Source: Bacteroidaceae bacterium
GTDB lineage: Bacteria > Bacteroidota > Bacteroidia > Bacteroidales > Bacteroidaceae
DNA: 49,105 nt
NCBI GenBank assembly: GCA_017522915.1
Contig: JAFWXX010000022.1
Location: 1-49,105 of the forward strand
Direction: 5' to 3'
The notes under the pieces are model-generated. The model ran no database searches. It worked only from the letters and a program-made list of their open reading frames with translations, and was not told the DNA's origin. This document shows positions 17,963 through 27,595 of the stretch, piece by piece; positions within the stretch are counted from its first letter, which is position 1; every line of letters starts with the position of its first letter. A program made the translations under genes and the position numbers.

Positions 17963-18793
17963 TTATATAACATTTCTTGCTTTCAGCTCCCGCTCCATCT
18001 GCTGCTGGTAGTCGTGTGCCTTCTCTGCTGCCGTTTTTGCGAAGTTCTCGCTGCTGTCGGCAAAGATGATTGCACGGCTTGCGTTCACAAGCAGGCCGCA
18101 ATCGCTGTTCATGCCATACTTGCATACCTCCTCAAGGGAGCCGCCCTGTGCTCCTACTCCTGGAACAAGGAGGAAATGGTTAGGCACTATGCGGCGTACA
18201 TTCTCGAATGACTTGCCCTGTGTCGCGCCTACAACATACATCATGTTTTCGTCGCTTCCCCATTTCTGTGATGTTTCAAGAACCTTCTCGAAGAGCATTG
18301 TTCCGTTCTCGTCCTTTGTGAGCTGGAAGTCGTGTGAGCCGGGATTAGATGTCAGTGCAAGCACAATCACCCAGCTTCCTTCGTATGCAAGGAACGGCTT
18401 TACGCTGTCTTCGCCCATGTATGGGGCAACAGTGATTGAATCGACCTTCATCTCTTCGAAGAATGAACGTGCATAGAGCGATGATGTGTTTCCTATGTCT
18501 CCGCGCTTTGCATCTGCGATGATGAATATTTCGGGATAGTTCTCCTTTATGTAGTTCACTGTCTTCTCGAAGCTTATCCAGCCTTTCACTCCGCATGCCT
18601 CGTAGAATGCAAGGTTCGGCTTATATGCCACTGTGTATGGTGCTGTAGCGTCTATTATTGCCTTGTTGAACTCAAATACAGCATCCTCGCTGCCCTGAAG
18701 ATGAGCCGGGAGCTTCTTGATGTCACTGTCGAGTCCTACGCATAGGAACGAACGCTTCTCCTTAATCTGTTTTACAAGTTCTTGTCTGTTCAT
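17963..18793 (-). CDS. pyrF: Orotidine 5'-phosphate decarboxylase
   Basis: It makes UMP in the last step of de novo pyrimidine synthesis. At 276 residues it belongs to the longer type-2 group. The catalytic lysine is in the [11 protein letters not shown] motif, preceded by substrate contacts [14 protein letters not shown], and [11 protein letters not shown] forms the phosphate loop. The start [20 protein letters not shown] is standard. It is the last gene of the purM-prfA-pyrF run (17 bp after prfA). The AT-rich gap to lpxD (17897-17962) holds only a weak AT-rich imperfect palindrome. Confidence 0.96.
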   Translation of the reverse strand: MNRQELVKQIKEKRSFLCVGLDSDIKKLPAHLQGSEDAVFEFNKAIIDATAPYTVAYKPNLAFYEACGVKGWISFEKTVNYIKENYPEIFIIADAKRGDIGNTSSLYARSFFEEMKVDSITVAPYMGEDSVKPFLAYEGSWVIVLALTSNPGSHDFQLTKDENGTMLFEKVLETSQKWGSDENMMYVVGATQGKSFENVRRIVPNHFLLVPGVGAQGGSLEEVCKYGMNSDCGLLVNASRAIIFADSSENFAKTAAEKAHDYQQQMERELKARNVI

Positions 18794-18810
18794 GGCTTGT
18801 ATTGTTTTAT

Positions 18811-19920
18811 TTATAGTTCCTGTTCTTTCATCCTTTCGGCATTCTCGGCAATTATCAGGTGGTCTATGCAGTCCTGTATGTCGCCGTTCACGAATGCGCT
18901 GAGGTTATATATCGTATAGTTTATTCTATGGTCTGTTATACGCCCCTGAGGATAGTTGTAGGTACGTATCTTTGCCGAACGGTCGCCTGTCGATACCATT
19001 GTCTTGCGCTTGCTTGCAATGTCATCGGCATACCTCTGGTGCTCGCGGTCGTAAATAAGTGTCCTCAAACGTGCCAGAGCGCGTTCCTTGTTCTTGGGTT
19101 GGTCTCGCGTTTCGGTACATTCGATGAGAATCTCCTCAATCTGGTTCGTTTCGGGATTGAGCCAGGGGTAGCGCAGACGCACTCCCGATTCAACCTTGTT
19201 GACATTCTGTCCTCCGGCGCCGCTCGAACGGAACGTATCCCATTTTATCGCGCTTTCGGTTATTTCCACGTCGAAAGCCTCCGCTTCGGGTAGCACTGCT
19301 ACCGATGCTGCCGAGGTATGTACGCGGCCTTGTGTCTCTGTTGCCGGCACGCGCTGTACGCGGTGCACTCCCGATTCATATTTCAGTGTACCGTAAACCT
19401 TTTCTCCGGTCACGGTGCATATAATCTCCTTGTATCCGCCCGAAGTGCCCTCGCTGCAGCTTGACACCTCGATTCTCCAGCCCTTGCTCTCGCAATATTT
19501 TGTGTACATGCGGAACAGGTCTCCTGCAAATATGGCAGCCTCGTCGCCTCCGGTGCCTCCGCGTATCTCCAGAATCGCGTTCTTGTCATCCTGAGGGTCG
19601 GCAGGGATAAGCAGCAGCTTTATCTCCTCCTCGGTCTGCGGTATTGCGGCTTCGCACATATCAATCTCCTCGCGTGCCATTTCGCGCAGCTCGTTGTCGC
19701 TTTCGTTTGCAAGCATCTCTTTGGCCTCGCTCAGCGAAGTGAGCAGCTGGATATATCTTTTTCGTGCGTCCAGAATCTGTTCCAGTTCGCGGTATTCCTT
19801 ATTGAGCCTGACATAACGCTTCATGTCGGCCACCACTGCGGGGTCGGTTATAAGCGTCGAAACCTCCTGGAAACGTGCCTCAAGGTCGTTCAGTTTGCTC
19901 AAAAGTGAATTGTTTTCCAT
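18811..19920 (-). CDS. prfA: Peptide chain release factor 1
   Basis: It recognises UAA and UAG and triggers peptide release on the ribosome. The GGQ motif is in [15 protein letters not shown] (residues about 230-245). The codon-reading PxT equivalent lies in [16 protein letters not shown], where the tripeptide reads PAT. The length of 369 is close to the usual 360. It lies between purM (57 bp) and pyrF (17 bp). Confidence 0.97.
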   Translation of the reverse strand: MENNSLLSKLNDLEARFQEVSTLITDPAVVADMKRYVRLNKEYRELEQILDARKRYIQLLTSLSEAKEMLANESDNELREMAREEIDMCEAAIPQTEEEIKLLLIPADPQDDKNAILEIRGGTGGDEAAIFAGDLFRMYTKYCESKGWRIEVSSCSEGTSGGYKEIICTVTGEKVYGTLKYESGVHRVQRVPATETQGRVHTSAASVAVLPEAEAFDVEITESAIKWDTFRSSGAGGQNVNKVESGVRLRYPWLNPETNQIEEILIECTETRDQPKNKERALARLRTLIYDREHQRYADDIASKRKTMVSTGDRSAKIRTYNYPQGRITDHRINYTIYNLSAFVNGDIQDCIDHLIIAENAERMKEQEL

Positions 19921-19977
19921 TATAAATTATTGTTTATCTGCAATTTATGCCCTGCAAATTAATGCAAGGCATAAATG

Positions 19978-21144
19978 TTAGTACTTGAATGTGCCGTAAG
20001 GGCTTTCGATTATAAGCTCGTTCTTTTCGGCCTCTTCTACACGTCCTATTATCTGCGCATCCACGCCGAAACTCTTGCTTATGGCGATAATCTCCTCGGC
20101 GTGTTCAGGCTTGACATACACTTCGAGCCTATGGCCCATGTTGAATACCTTGTACATCTCGGCCCAATCGGTTCCGCTCTGCTCCTTTATTGTCTTGAAT
20201 AGTGGCGGTATCGGGAATAGATTGTCTTTAATAACTCTCTTACCCTCAACAAAGTGCATAACCTTTGTTTGAGCACCTCCTGAACAGTGTACCATTCCGT
20301 GTATTTCGGGGCGCAGCGCATCGAGCATCTTCTTGACGATGGGGGCGTATGTACGTGTCGGCGACAATACAAGCTTGCCGGCATCGAGCGGTGAGCCTTC
20401 AACCTTGTCTGTCAGCTTCAGCCCTCCTGAGTAGGTAAGTTCGCTTGGAACAGCCTTGTCGTAGCTCTCCGGATATTTCTCTGCAAGATATTTGCTGAAC
20501 ACGTCGTGGCGTGCCGAGGTGAGTCCGTTGCTTCCCATTCCGCCGTTGTACTCCTTTTCGTATGTTGCCTGCCCGTAAGAAGCCATTCCTACAATGACAT
20601 CGCCGGCTGCAATGTTCGCGTTGTCTATCACATCGCTTCGTTTCATTCGGCATGTTACAGTGCTGTCAACGATTATGGTGCGTACAAGGTCGCCTACATC
20701 GGCTGTCTCGCCACCTGTTGCATATACTCCCACTCCCATTTCGCGGAGCTCGGCAAGCAGTTCGTCAGTGCCGTTTATTATTGCCGATATAACCTCTCCC
20801 GGAACAAGCAGCTTGTTTCTTCCTATAGTAGATGAAACAAGTATGTTGTCTGTCGCACCTACGCAAAGCAGGTCGTCGATATTCATTATGAGTGCATCCT
20901 GGGCAATTCCCTTCCATACGCTGATGTCTCCGGTCTCTTTCCAGTACAGATAAGCCAGAGACGACTTTGTGCCGGCACCGTCGGCGTGCATTATGTTGCA
21001 GTACTCCGGGTCACCGCCGAGAATGTCGGGGATAATCTTGCAGAATGCCTTTGGAAACAATCCTTTGTCAATGTTCTTTATGGCGTTGTGGACATCCTCT
21101 TTTGATGCCGATACGCCACGCATCATGTATCTTTGGTCGCTCAT
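19978..21144 (-). CDS. purM: Phosphoribosylformylglycinamidine cyclo-ligase (AIR synthetase)
   Basis: The purine pathway enzyme that closes the imidazole ring of AIR. The sequence YCNIMHADGAGTKSSLAYLYW gives the ATP/substrate loop, and DDLLCVGATDNILVSS and the TGGETADVGD segment follow in family order. The start is set at the ATG at 21144 (MSDQRYMMRGVSASKEDV, 388 residues). The frame reaching 21222 starts at TTG and would contain the predicted promoter box at 21193-21200. It heads the run purM-prfA-pyrF. Confidence 0.94.
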   Translation of the reverse strand: MSDQRYMMRGVSASKEDVHNAIKNIDKGLFPKAFCKIIPDILGGDPEYCNIMHADGAGTKSSLAYLYWKETGDISVWKGIAQDALIMNIDDLLCVGATDNILVSSTIGRNKLLVPGEVISAIINGTDELLAELREMGVGVYATGGETADVGDLVRTIIVDSTVTCRMKRSDVIDNANIAAGDVIVGMASYGQATYEKEYNGGMGSNGLTSARHDVFSKYLAEKYPESYDKAVPSELTYSGGLKLTDKVEGSPLDAGKLVLSPTRTYAPIVKKMLDALRPEIHGMVHCSGGAQTKVMHFVEGKRVIKDNLFPIPPLFKTIKEQSGTDWAEMYKVFNMGHRLEVYVKPEHAEEIIAISKSFGVDAQIIGRVEEAEKNELIIESPYGTFKY

Positions 21145-21192
21145 TGTATGTTGTTTTATCGTTTTCCTGTAAAAAGTAGTTGCATTTCCATG

Positions 21193-21200
21193 CGAAGATA
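21193..21200 (-). promoter_or_regulatory. Candidate -7 box of the purM operon
   Basis: The minus strand reads TATCTTCG followed by CA, 49 bp upstream of the purM ATG. It is the same box as before pgk, lpxD and dnaB. Confidence 0.5.
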
Positions 21201-21333
21201 ATATAAAACGCGCGAAAGGCAAAATAAAAGCCGATTTTTCGTCGTGCCAACTCTGTAATTCCCGTTGCAGTGCTTTTGTCTTGATACGGCTTGTTTTTGT
21301 TAAATAGTTGTTTGACAGGATGTAATGCGGTGT

Positions 21334-21594
21334 CTATTCAAGTGCTTTGTTGAGAATGTTCTTTGCATCTTCCTTTGTTATGCCACCTTGGTGTATCAGC
21401 TCTCCGTCGATAAGAAATGCCGGCAATATGAAGTATTGTCCAGCGTCCGGAGTGCCAATACCGATTGTGGCTTCTGTCAGAACCGGTTCGATTAGCCTGT
21501 ATGTGTCGTTCTCCTCCTTGAGCGCGTCTATCAGCGATAATGCCCTGTTGCATTCTCTCTCGTTTTTGCGGTAAATGATTTCTAACTTTTTCAT
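21334..21594 (-). CDS. Small thioredoxin-fold-like protein of unknown function
   Basis: An 86-residue protein. The order of its elements (a strand with MKKLEIIYRKNERECNRAL, then a strand with TEATIGIGTPDAGQYFILPAFLIDGELIHQGG and a final helix) resembles a thioredoxin or glutaredoxin fold, including a proline before the strand AFLIDGE. The usual CxxC is missing: the only cysteine is Cys14 in RECNR. It could be a redox-inactive relative or a single-cysteine protein. It is a single gene, followed by purM on the same strand with a gap of about 190 bp. Confidence 0.55.
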   Translation of the reverse strand: MKKLEIIYRKNERECNRALSLIDALKEENDTYRLIEPVLTEATIGIGTPDAGQYFILPAFLIDGELIHQGGITKEDAKNILNKALE

Positions 21595-21793
21595 GCTTTC
21601 TTGAATTTGACAATATGTAAATGTTAACTGTTTTCTCGTTGAATTTGTTTGTTTAGTGGCGAATGGGTGTGCATTGCTTTACAAGTATGGGTATGTTGCT
21701 TGTTTTTGCTTCGATTTTGCACAATGTTCATTCTTTTCTTCTTTTTTGCAAGTTTTTAACTGTCATATATTTTAAATTATTCGTCATATTTTC

Positions 21794-22019
21794 TATATTT
21801 GCGAAAGTTTCCCGAAAACGGCATTCCGGAACAAGTGTGATAATGAACGTTTTTTATTGTTCGCTGTCCGGTTGTCAACGAGAATGGCTCGCTGGCATGC
21901 AGCCGCAAGGAGAATCGGTGGCATTATGTCAATCCCGGCCTTGGCCGGCAACGGCTTTGCCCTGCACGGCTTTCCGTGCTTGTTTTGGAGACAATTTATT
22001 AACTTTTAATTTATTCATT
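21794..22019 (+). promoter_or_regulatory. Promoter box and long structured 5' leader of the POT transporter gene
   Basis: TATATTTG at 21794-21801 is a perfect -7 box, which implies a leader of about 210 nt. The leader contains stacked hairpins: 21935-21948 (perfect palindrome), 21947-21961 (5-bp stem, competing with the first), and 21964-21979 (6-bp GC-rich stem with a 4-nt loop) followed by TTGTTTT. The last looks like an attenuator or terminator. I could not match the leader to a riboswitch class I know. The long frame from 21663 runs through this region, but its residues are not protein-like. Confidence 0.45.
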
Positions 22020-23573
22020 ATGTTTGAAGGACATCCTAAAGGTCTATGGGCGTTAGCCCTTGCCAACACCGGTGAGCGTTTCGGCTACTACACCATGTTG
22101 GCTGTGTTCCTGTTCTTTTTGCAGGACAACTTCGGTTTCTCTATGGGAACCTCAAGTACAATCCAGGCTATCTTCCTGGGCGTAGTTTATTTCGTGCCTC
22201 TTTTCGGCGGTATGCTCGCCGACAAGTTCGGTTTCGGCAAAATGGTAACAATCGGTATTCTGGTAATGTTCCTGGGTTACTTCCTGCTTGCATTGCCTCT
22301 TGGTGCGGGAACACTTGCGCTTGGCGTCATGGCTTTGGCATTGATGTTCGTGTGTGTGGGTACCGGTCTTTTCAAGGGTAACCTTCAAGTGCTTGTAGGT
22401 AACCTTTATGACGAACCGAAGTATGCTGCAAAGCGTGACGAGGGTTTCAGCATCTTCTACATGGCTATCAACATCGGTTCTATGTTCGCTGCTGCCGCTG
22501 CTCTTGGCATCATGGCATGGATGCAGGAGAGCTATGCTGTTTCAAAGGCCGATTCCTATCACTTCGCCTTTGCGGTAGCTTGCGTTTCTCTGGTTGTATC
22601 AATCATCATATACTACACATTCCGTGGCACATTCGCTCATGCCGACCGTGCTAAGGCTGTGGCAAAGGGCGCGACAGAGGCTGTAGAAGAGCAGCTTACT
22701 CCTGCACAGACAAAGGAGCGCATCGTTTGTCTCTGCCTTGTGTTTGCCGTGGTTATCTTCTTCTGGATGGCATTCCACCAGAACGGTATCACAATGAACC
22801 AGTTCGCACGTGAATATACCGCTACTTCAGAGAGCGGTTTCATGAGCCTTTTCCTCAGCCCGTCATTCAGTTTCACTGATATGAGAAGCATCTGGAACCT
22901 TGTTTGCGTTATTCTCGTAGTGTATGGTCTTCTCAATGTATTCCAGTCAAAGACTTTCAAGGGCAAGATGATTGCATTTGCAATGCTCGTCGTTTTCGGC
23001 GGTGTTCTTGTTTACAGAGCAATGAACGTTACTGGCTCTGTTGGCGTAGAGGCTCCTATCTTCCAGCAGTTCAACCCATGCTTCGTTGTGGCATTGACCC
23101 CGATTATCATGCTTATTTTCGCTTCTCTTGCAAAGAAGGGCAAAGAGCCTTCTTCTCCAATGAAGATAGGTCTCGGTATGCTTGTTGCTGCAGCTGCATT
23201 CGTTATCCTTCTGGTGGGCTCATGGGGTCTTCCTGTTCAGGCTGAGCAGCTGGCGAATATCGAGGCAGGCACTGCAACACTCGTTTCTCCGAACTGGCTC
23301 ATCAGCACATACCTCGTGCTTACAGTAGCCGAGTTGCTCCTCTCTCCAATCGGTATTTCTTTCGTGAGCAAGGTTGCTCCTCCAAAGTACAAGGGTATGA
23401 TGATGGGCGGCTGGTTCGTAGCAACAGCTATCGGCAACTTCCTCATCTCAATCCCAGGCCTTCTCTGGGGTATGGAACTCTACATCGTTTGGGGCGTGCT
23501 TATTGCTGTATGTCTTATATCGGCAATATTCATATTCTCAATCCTCAAGCGTCTTGAGGCTGTTGCGAAGTAA
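22020..23573 (+). CDS. POT-family proton-coupled peptide transporter
   Basis: A 517-residue inner-membrane carrier of the POT/PTR branch of the major facilitator superfamily, importing di- and tripeptides with protons. The diagnostic ExxERFxYY motif appears as NTGERFGYYTM in helix 1, and about 12-14 hydrophobic segments follow. The long loop with ATEAVEEQLTPAQTKERI sits in the middle. The start is the ATG at 22020 (MFEGHPKGLWALALANTGERFG), as in homologues. The gene stands alone between a structured leader and a terminator. Confidence 0.92.
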   Translation: MFEGHPKGLWALALANTGERFGYYTMLAVFLFFLQDNFGFSMGTSSTIQAIFLGVVYFVPLFGGMLADKFGFGKMVTIGILVMFLGYFLLALPLGAGTLALGVMALALMFVCVGTGLFKGNLQVLVGNLYDEPKYAAKRDEGFSIFYMAINIGSMFAAAAALGIMAWMQESYAVSKADSYHFAFAVACVSLVVSIIIYYTFRGTFAHADRAKAVAKGATEAVEEQLTPAQTKERIVCLCLVFAVVIFFWMAFHQNGITMNQFAREYTATSESGFMSLFLSPSFSFTDMRSIWNLVCVILVVYGLLNVFQSKTFKGKMIAFAMLVVFGGVLVYRAMNVTGSVGVEAPIFQQFNPCFVVALTPIIMLIFASLAKKGKEPSSPMKIGLGMLVAAAAFVILLVGSWGLPVQAEQLANIEAGTATLVSPNWLISTYLVLTVAELLLSPIGISFVSKVAPPKYKGMMMGGWFVATAIGNFLISIPGLLWGMELYIVWGVLIAVCLISAIFIFSILKRLEAVAK

Positions 23574-23597
23574 TATTGCGCCACATAATTTCAAATG

Positions 23598-23629
23598 GTG
23601 TGCATCCTGCCTGGGTGCACACTTTTTTT
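23598..23629 (+). terminator. Terminator of the POT transporter gene
   Basis: Arms 23598-23607 and 23613-23622 give a 10-bp stem (one G-U) and are followed by seven T. Confidence 0.9.
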
Positions 23630-23677
23630 GTCCTTTTTTTCATTTCTCCGTTTCATTCTAAAAAAATGTTATAGCTA

Positions 23678-23708
23678 TTGTTATTGATTTTTTCTTTTTA
23701 TAAATTTG
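23678..23708 (+). promoter_or_regulatory. Promoter of the lplA-gcv operon
   Basis: TTG at 23678-23680 and TAAATTTG at 23701-23708 are separated by 20 bp, a good match to the Bacteroidetes consensus. The ATG of lplA follows 45 bp later. No glycine riboswitch is recognisable in this short leader. Confidence 0.65.
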
Positions 23709-23753
23709 TGACGATAGGTTCAAAATTCAATGCGAATGTTCCGCTGACACGAG

Positions 23754-24728
23754 ATGACATACGTCGCATTCCAAAAAGAAAAGGAGTACAACCTGCCGTT
23801 TTATCTTGCAATGGAGGAGTACGTAGCACGGGAATTACCCGCGCAGGACTATTTTTTCATGTGGCAGGTAGAGCCTACAGTCATCTTCGGGCGCAACCAG
23901 CTTATCGACAGCGAGGTTGACATGGCCTACTGCAGCAGGAATGGAATCAGGATGTACCGCCGCAAGAGCGGAGGCGGATGTGTCTATGCCGACAAGAGCA
24001 ACATCATGCTCTCCTATATCACTCCTTCCACAAATGTCAATTTCACCTTCAACCGCTACATGCTTATGGTCGAGCATGCCCTGCAGAAGCTGGGTGTCGA
24101 TGCCCGTACTACAGGCCGCAACGATATCCTTGTAGGCGGAAAGAAGGTCTCGGGAAACGCATTCTATCATCTTCCGGGGCGCAGTATCGTGCATGGCACA
24201 ATGCTGTACGATACCAATCTCGAACACATGGCACGTGCAACCACTCCGTCCGACGCCAAGCTCAAGAGCAAGGGCGTAAGTTCCGTGCGCCAGCATGTAA
24301 CCACGCTGAACAATCATATATCCCTCTCTATCGAAGAGCTGAAGGCCTTTTTCCGCAGCGAGCTCTGCAGCAGCGAGCATTCTCTCAACGCTGCCGATAT
24401 TGCAGCCATAGAGGAGATAGAGAAAGAGTACTATACGCCCGAATTCATCTACGGCAACAACCCGGCCTATTCCATTGTCAAGACAAGGCGCATCGAAGGG
24501 GTAGGCGAGTTCCGTGCAAGCATCGATGCCAAGGATGGAAAGGTGCGCAAGATAGACCTTGCCGGAGACTTCTTCATTACAGGAGACATCGACAGTATGC
24601 TGCTCTCCCGTCTTAAGGGTGTTGAACTTGAACCTGGCGCGCTTGCATCCGCGCTTGACGGCGTCGATTGCGGTGCAGTTATAATGAATTTGAAGAAAGA
24701 ACAACTTATAAACTTATTAACTGACTGA
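23754..24728 (+). CDS. lplA: Lipoate-protein ligase
   Basis: It attaches lipoate to carrier domains, here most likely to GcvH, encoded two genes downstream. The lipoate-binding segment RRKSGGGCVYAD is at about residues 69-80, and the catalytic lysine is in GGKKVSGNA (Lys131). The C-terminal domain (about 245-324) is the accessory region of bacterial LplA. The length of 324 is normal. The gene ends 2 bp before gcvT. Grouping the ligase with its substrate indicates salvage of external lipoate for glycine cleavage. Confidence 0.92.
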   Translation: MTYVAFQKEKEYNLPFYLAMEEYVARELPAQDYFFMWQVEPTVIFGRNQLIDSEVDMAYCSRNGIRMYRRKSGGGCVYADKSNIMLSYITPSTNVNFTFNRYMLMVEHALQKLGVDARTTGRNDILVGGKKVSGNAFYHLPGRSIVHGTMLYDTNLEHMARATTPSDAKLKSKGVSSVRQHVTTLNNHISLSIEELKAFFRSELCSSEHSLNAADIAAIEEIEKEYYTPEFIYGNNPAYSIVKTRRIEGVGEFRASIDAKDGKVRKIDLAGDFFITGDIDSMLLSRLKGVELEPGALASALDGVDCGAVIMNLKKEQLINLLTD

Positions 24729-24730
24729 TT

Positions 24731-25819
24731 ATGGAAAACAAAAGGACCTGTCTCTATGACAAACATGTTGCATTAGGCGCGCTCATAAGCCCGTTCGGCG
24801 GCTTTGACATGCCTATACAGTACACCAACATTGTCGATGAGCACAACGCAGTGCGTAAGGCATGCGGTATCTTCGACGTTTCGCACATGGGCGAGGTGCT
24901 TGTCACCGGTGCCGAAAGCGAGGCATTCGTAAACTACATCTTCACGAATGACATAAAGGATGCTCCCGACGGCAAGATATTCTACGGAATGATGTGTCAT
25001 CCCACAGGCGGTGTTGTCGATGACCTTCTGGTATATAAGATGGAACCGCAGCGTTACTTCCTTGTCATCAACGCATCGAACATCGACAAGGACGTTGCAT
25101 GGATTATGGAGCAGTCGAAGAAATTCGATGTTGTGGTCGAGAACCAGAGCGAGAAGTACGGCGAGGTAGCAGTCCAAGGCCCCAAGACCGAAGAGATAGT
25201 AGAGCGCATCCTGGGTATCGAGTGCAGCGACCTCACCTTCTATACATGCAAGGAAGTAGAGTGCAACGGCGAGACAATAATCATAAGCCGTACAGGCTAC
25301 ACAGGCGAGGACGGCTTCGAGATATACGCTTCCCATGCATTCACCAACGAGGTATGGGACAAGCTGGTAGGCAGCGGCGAGGTGAAGCCTTGCGGTCTCG
25401 GTTGCCGCGATACTCTGCGCTTTGAGGTGGGCTTGCCTCTCTATGGCGACGAGCTTACCGACGAGATTACTCCTCTTGAAGCAGGCTTAGGCATGTTTGC
25501 AAAGCTCGACAAGGATTTCATCGGCCGCGATGCCCTTGCAGCGCAGAAGGCCGAAGGCCTGAAACGCAAGATTGTGGGTATCGAGCTCAAGGACAAGGCT
25601 ATTCCGCGTCACGGCTACGAAGTTGAGGCCGACGGCAAGGTGATAGGTGTCGTTACAACAGGCTATAACTCCATTTCTACAGGCAAGAGCGTCTGCATGG
25701 CAATGCTTGATATCGAATACACCAAGCTCGATACCGAGGTAGCTGTACGCATCCGCAAGAAAGTATTCCCCGGTGTTGTCACCAAAAAGCGTTTCTATGA
25801 CAAGAACTACAAGAAATAA
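24731..25819 (+). CDS. gcvT: Aminomethyltransferase (glycine cleavage T-protein)
   Basis: It takes the aminomethyl group from lipoyl-GcvH and gives methylene-tetrahydrofolate and ammonia. The N-terminus LYDKHVALGALISPFGGFDMPIQY and the DVSHMGEV segment are typical, as are SRTGYTGEDGFE, the acidic folate contact, and GCRDTLRFEVGLPLYG. The length of 362 is standard. It is the second gene of the operon. Confidence 0.97.
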   Translation: MENKRTCLYDKHVALGALISPFGGFDMPIQYTNIVDEHNAVRKACGIFDVSHMGEVLVTGAESEAFVNYIFTNDIKDAPDGKIFYGMMCHPTGGVVDDLLVYKMEPQRYFLVINASNIDKDVAWIMEQSKKFDVVVENQSEKYGEVAVQGPKTEEIVERILGIECSDLTFYTCKEVECNGETIIISRTGYTGEDGFEIYASHAFTNEVWDKLVGSGEVKPCGLGCRDTLRFEVGLPLYGDELTDEITPLEAGLGMFAKLDKDFIGRDALAAQKAEGLKRKIVGIELKDKAIPRHGYEVEADGKVIGVVTTGYNSISTGKSVCMAMLDIEYTKLDTEVAVRIRKKVFPGVVTKKRFYDKNYKK

Positions 25820-25853
25820 CCAACTTATAAACTAACCATTAATAGAATTTATT

Positions 25854-26234
25854 ATGAGCACAATTTTGGAAGGACTTTATTATGCAGAGTCACACGAGTA
25901 TGTAAAGGTAGAGGGTGAATACGGTTATGTTGGCATCACCGATTACGCACAGCACGAGCTTGGCAACGTGGTATATGTTGACATGCCCGATGTTGACGAC
26001 GAGGTGACAGCAGGCGAGGACTTCGGCGCAGTAGAGAGCGTGAAGGCAGCCAGCGACCTTATCTCTCCTGTAAGCGGAACTGTAGTAGAGGTCAACGAGG
26101 CTCTTAACGACAATCCGGAACTTGTAAACAGCGATCCTTATGCAAACTGGATAATCAAGGTTCAGCTTTCCGACCCTTCAGAGGTAGAGAATCTTATGGA
26201 TGCAGATGCATATAAGGCTGCTATCGGCGAATAA
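25854..26234 (+). CDS. gcvH: Glycine cleavage H-protein
   Basis: The lipoylated shuttle protein of the complex, 126 residues. Lys64 in ESVKAASDL is the lipoyl site. SHEYVKVEGEYGYVGITDYAQ is the usual N-terminal part. Its stop overlaps the first possible start of gcvPA (TAATG), which indicates translational coupling. Confidence 0.98.
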   Translation: MSTILEGLYYAESHEYVKVEGEYGYVGITDYAQHELGNVVYVDMPDVDDEVTAGEDFGAVESVKAASDLISPVSGTVVEVNEALNDNPELVNSDPYANWIIKVQLSDPSEVENLMDADAYKAAIGE

Positions 26235-27580
26235 TGCCTGAAATGGCTAAAAAGCGGATAAGTATGAAATATTTCCCTCATACCCAACAGGATATTCAGC
26301 AGATGCTGGCCGTCGCAGGAGTGAAGTCGCTCGACGAGCTCTTCGGAGAAATCCCTCAGCAGCTGCTGTTCAATCGTGAGTTTGCGCTTCCAGAGGCTAT
26401 GTCCGAGGTTGAGATACGCAAATTCTTTGAGACACTGGGCAAACGCAACAGCGACCTTGTATGCTTTGCAGGAGCCGGTGTCGAGGACCACTATTCGCCA
26501 TCGGTGATAGCACCCGTTATCTCACGTGGCGAATTCCTTACAGCCTACACACCATACCAGCCCGAAATATCACAGGGCACACTGCAGTATATCTTCGAGT
26601 ACCAGTCGATGATATGCGAGCTCACCGGCATGGATGTCACCAATGCATCTATGTACGACGGCACAACAGCTACAGCCGAGGCCATGATGATGTGCGTAGC
26701 CATAGCAAAGAAACGCAACAAGGTTCTTGTTTCGGCAACCATCGACCCTAAGGTAAAGCGTGTAGTAGAGACTTATGCCAAGTACCAGGGCGTAGTTGTA
26801 GATACCATAGCCGAGAAGGACGGCATAACCGACCTTGCCGACCTTGAGGCAAAGCTGGCAGCCGATGATGTTGCAGGCGTGATACTTGCTCAGCCCAACT
26901 TCTACGGTATTGTAGAGGACTACAGCGGTGTTGCCGACATGTGTCATGCAAAGAAGGCCCAGTTCGTCATGAATGTAAAGCCATCGGCTCTTGCCGTGCT
27001 TAAGAGCCCGGCAGAGTGGGGTGCCGACATCGCATGCGGCGATGCCCAGTCATTGGGTATTCCAATGGCTTATGGCGGCCCTTATGTAGGCTTCCTCGCA
27101 TGTGTCAATGCACACGTGCGCAAGCTCCCCGGCCGCATTGCAGGCGCAACGACCGATGTTGACGGCAAACGTGCATTCGTGCTCACCCTGCAGGCGCGTG
27201 AACAGCATATACGACGTGAGAAGGCCAACAGCAACATCTGTTCCAACCAGTCGCTTATGGCTCTCTATGTGACAATGTACATGTCTGTCATGGGGCAGAA
27301 AGGCCTTAAGGAAGCCTGCAGCCTCTCCTACAGCGGTGCACATTACCTTGCCGAGCAGCTTGTGGCAACCGGAAAGTTCAGCATGCTCTACGACCGTCCG
27401 TTCTTCAATGAGTTTGCAGTAAGGACAACTGTTCCTGCAGCAAAGGTACAGGAAGCATTGCTTGCCGAAGGCATTCTTGGCGGTGTACGCCTTGCCGACG
27501 ATGCATTGCTGCTATGCGTAACCGAGATGCGCTCGAAAGAGGAGATAGACAAGCTTGTTGCAGTAGTTAACAATATATAA
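26234..27580 (+). CDS. gcvPA: Glycine dehydrogenase (decarboxylating) subunit 1
   Basis: The N-terminal half of P-protein as a separate chain of about 448 residues; with GcvPB it forms the PLP enzyme that decarboxylates glycine. Family segments include GAGVEDHYSPSVI, YTPYQPEISQGTLQ, DGTTATAEAM and YGGPYVGF. The lysine that holds PLP is in the other subunit. Possible starts are the ATG at 26234 overlapping gcvH, and internal ATGs at 26243 and 26264. The last gives MKYFPHTQQDIQQML, which matches the usual family N-terminus and may be the true start. Confidence 0.95.
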   Translation: MPEMAKKRISMKYFPHTQQDIQQMLAVAGVKSLDELFGEIPQQLLFNREFALPEAMSEVEIRKFFETLGKRNSDLVCFAGAGVEDHYSPSVIAPVISRGEFLTAYTPYQPEISQGTLQYIFEYQSMICELTGMDVTNASMYDGTTATAEAMMMCVAIAKKRNKVLVSATIDPKVKRVVETYAKYQGVVVDTIAEKDGITDLADLEAKLAADDVAGVILAQPNFYGIVEDYSGVADMCHAKKAQFVMNVKPSALAVLKSPAEWGADIACGDAQSLGIPMAYGGPYVGFLACVNAHVRKLPGRIAGATTDVDGKRAFVLTLQAREQHIRREKANSNICSNQSLMALYVTMYMSVMGQKGLKEACSLSYSGAHYLAEQLVATGKFSMLYDRPFFNEFAVRTTVPAAKVQEALLAEGILGGVRLADDALLLCVTEMRSKEEIDKLVAVVNNI

Positions 27581-27595
27581 TAAGGAGGATATGCT

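Noticed and set aside
21663-22019. N-terminal extension of the POT transporter
   Set aside because: The extra 119 residues cross the predicted promoter and hairpins and do not resemble the family, whose N-terminus is MFEGHPKGLW.
21794-22019. Known riboswitch (cobalamin, SAM, TPP, glycine) in the POT leader
   Set aside because: None of the conserved cores I know is present in the right order. It is kept as an unassigned structured leader.
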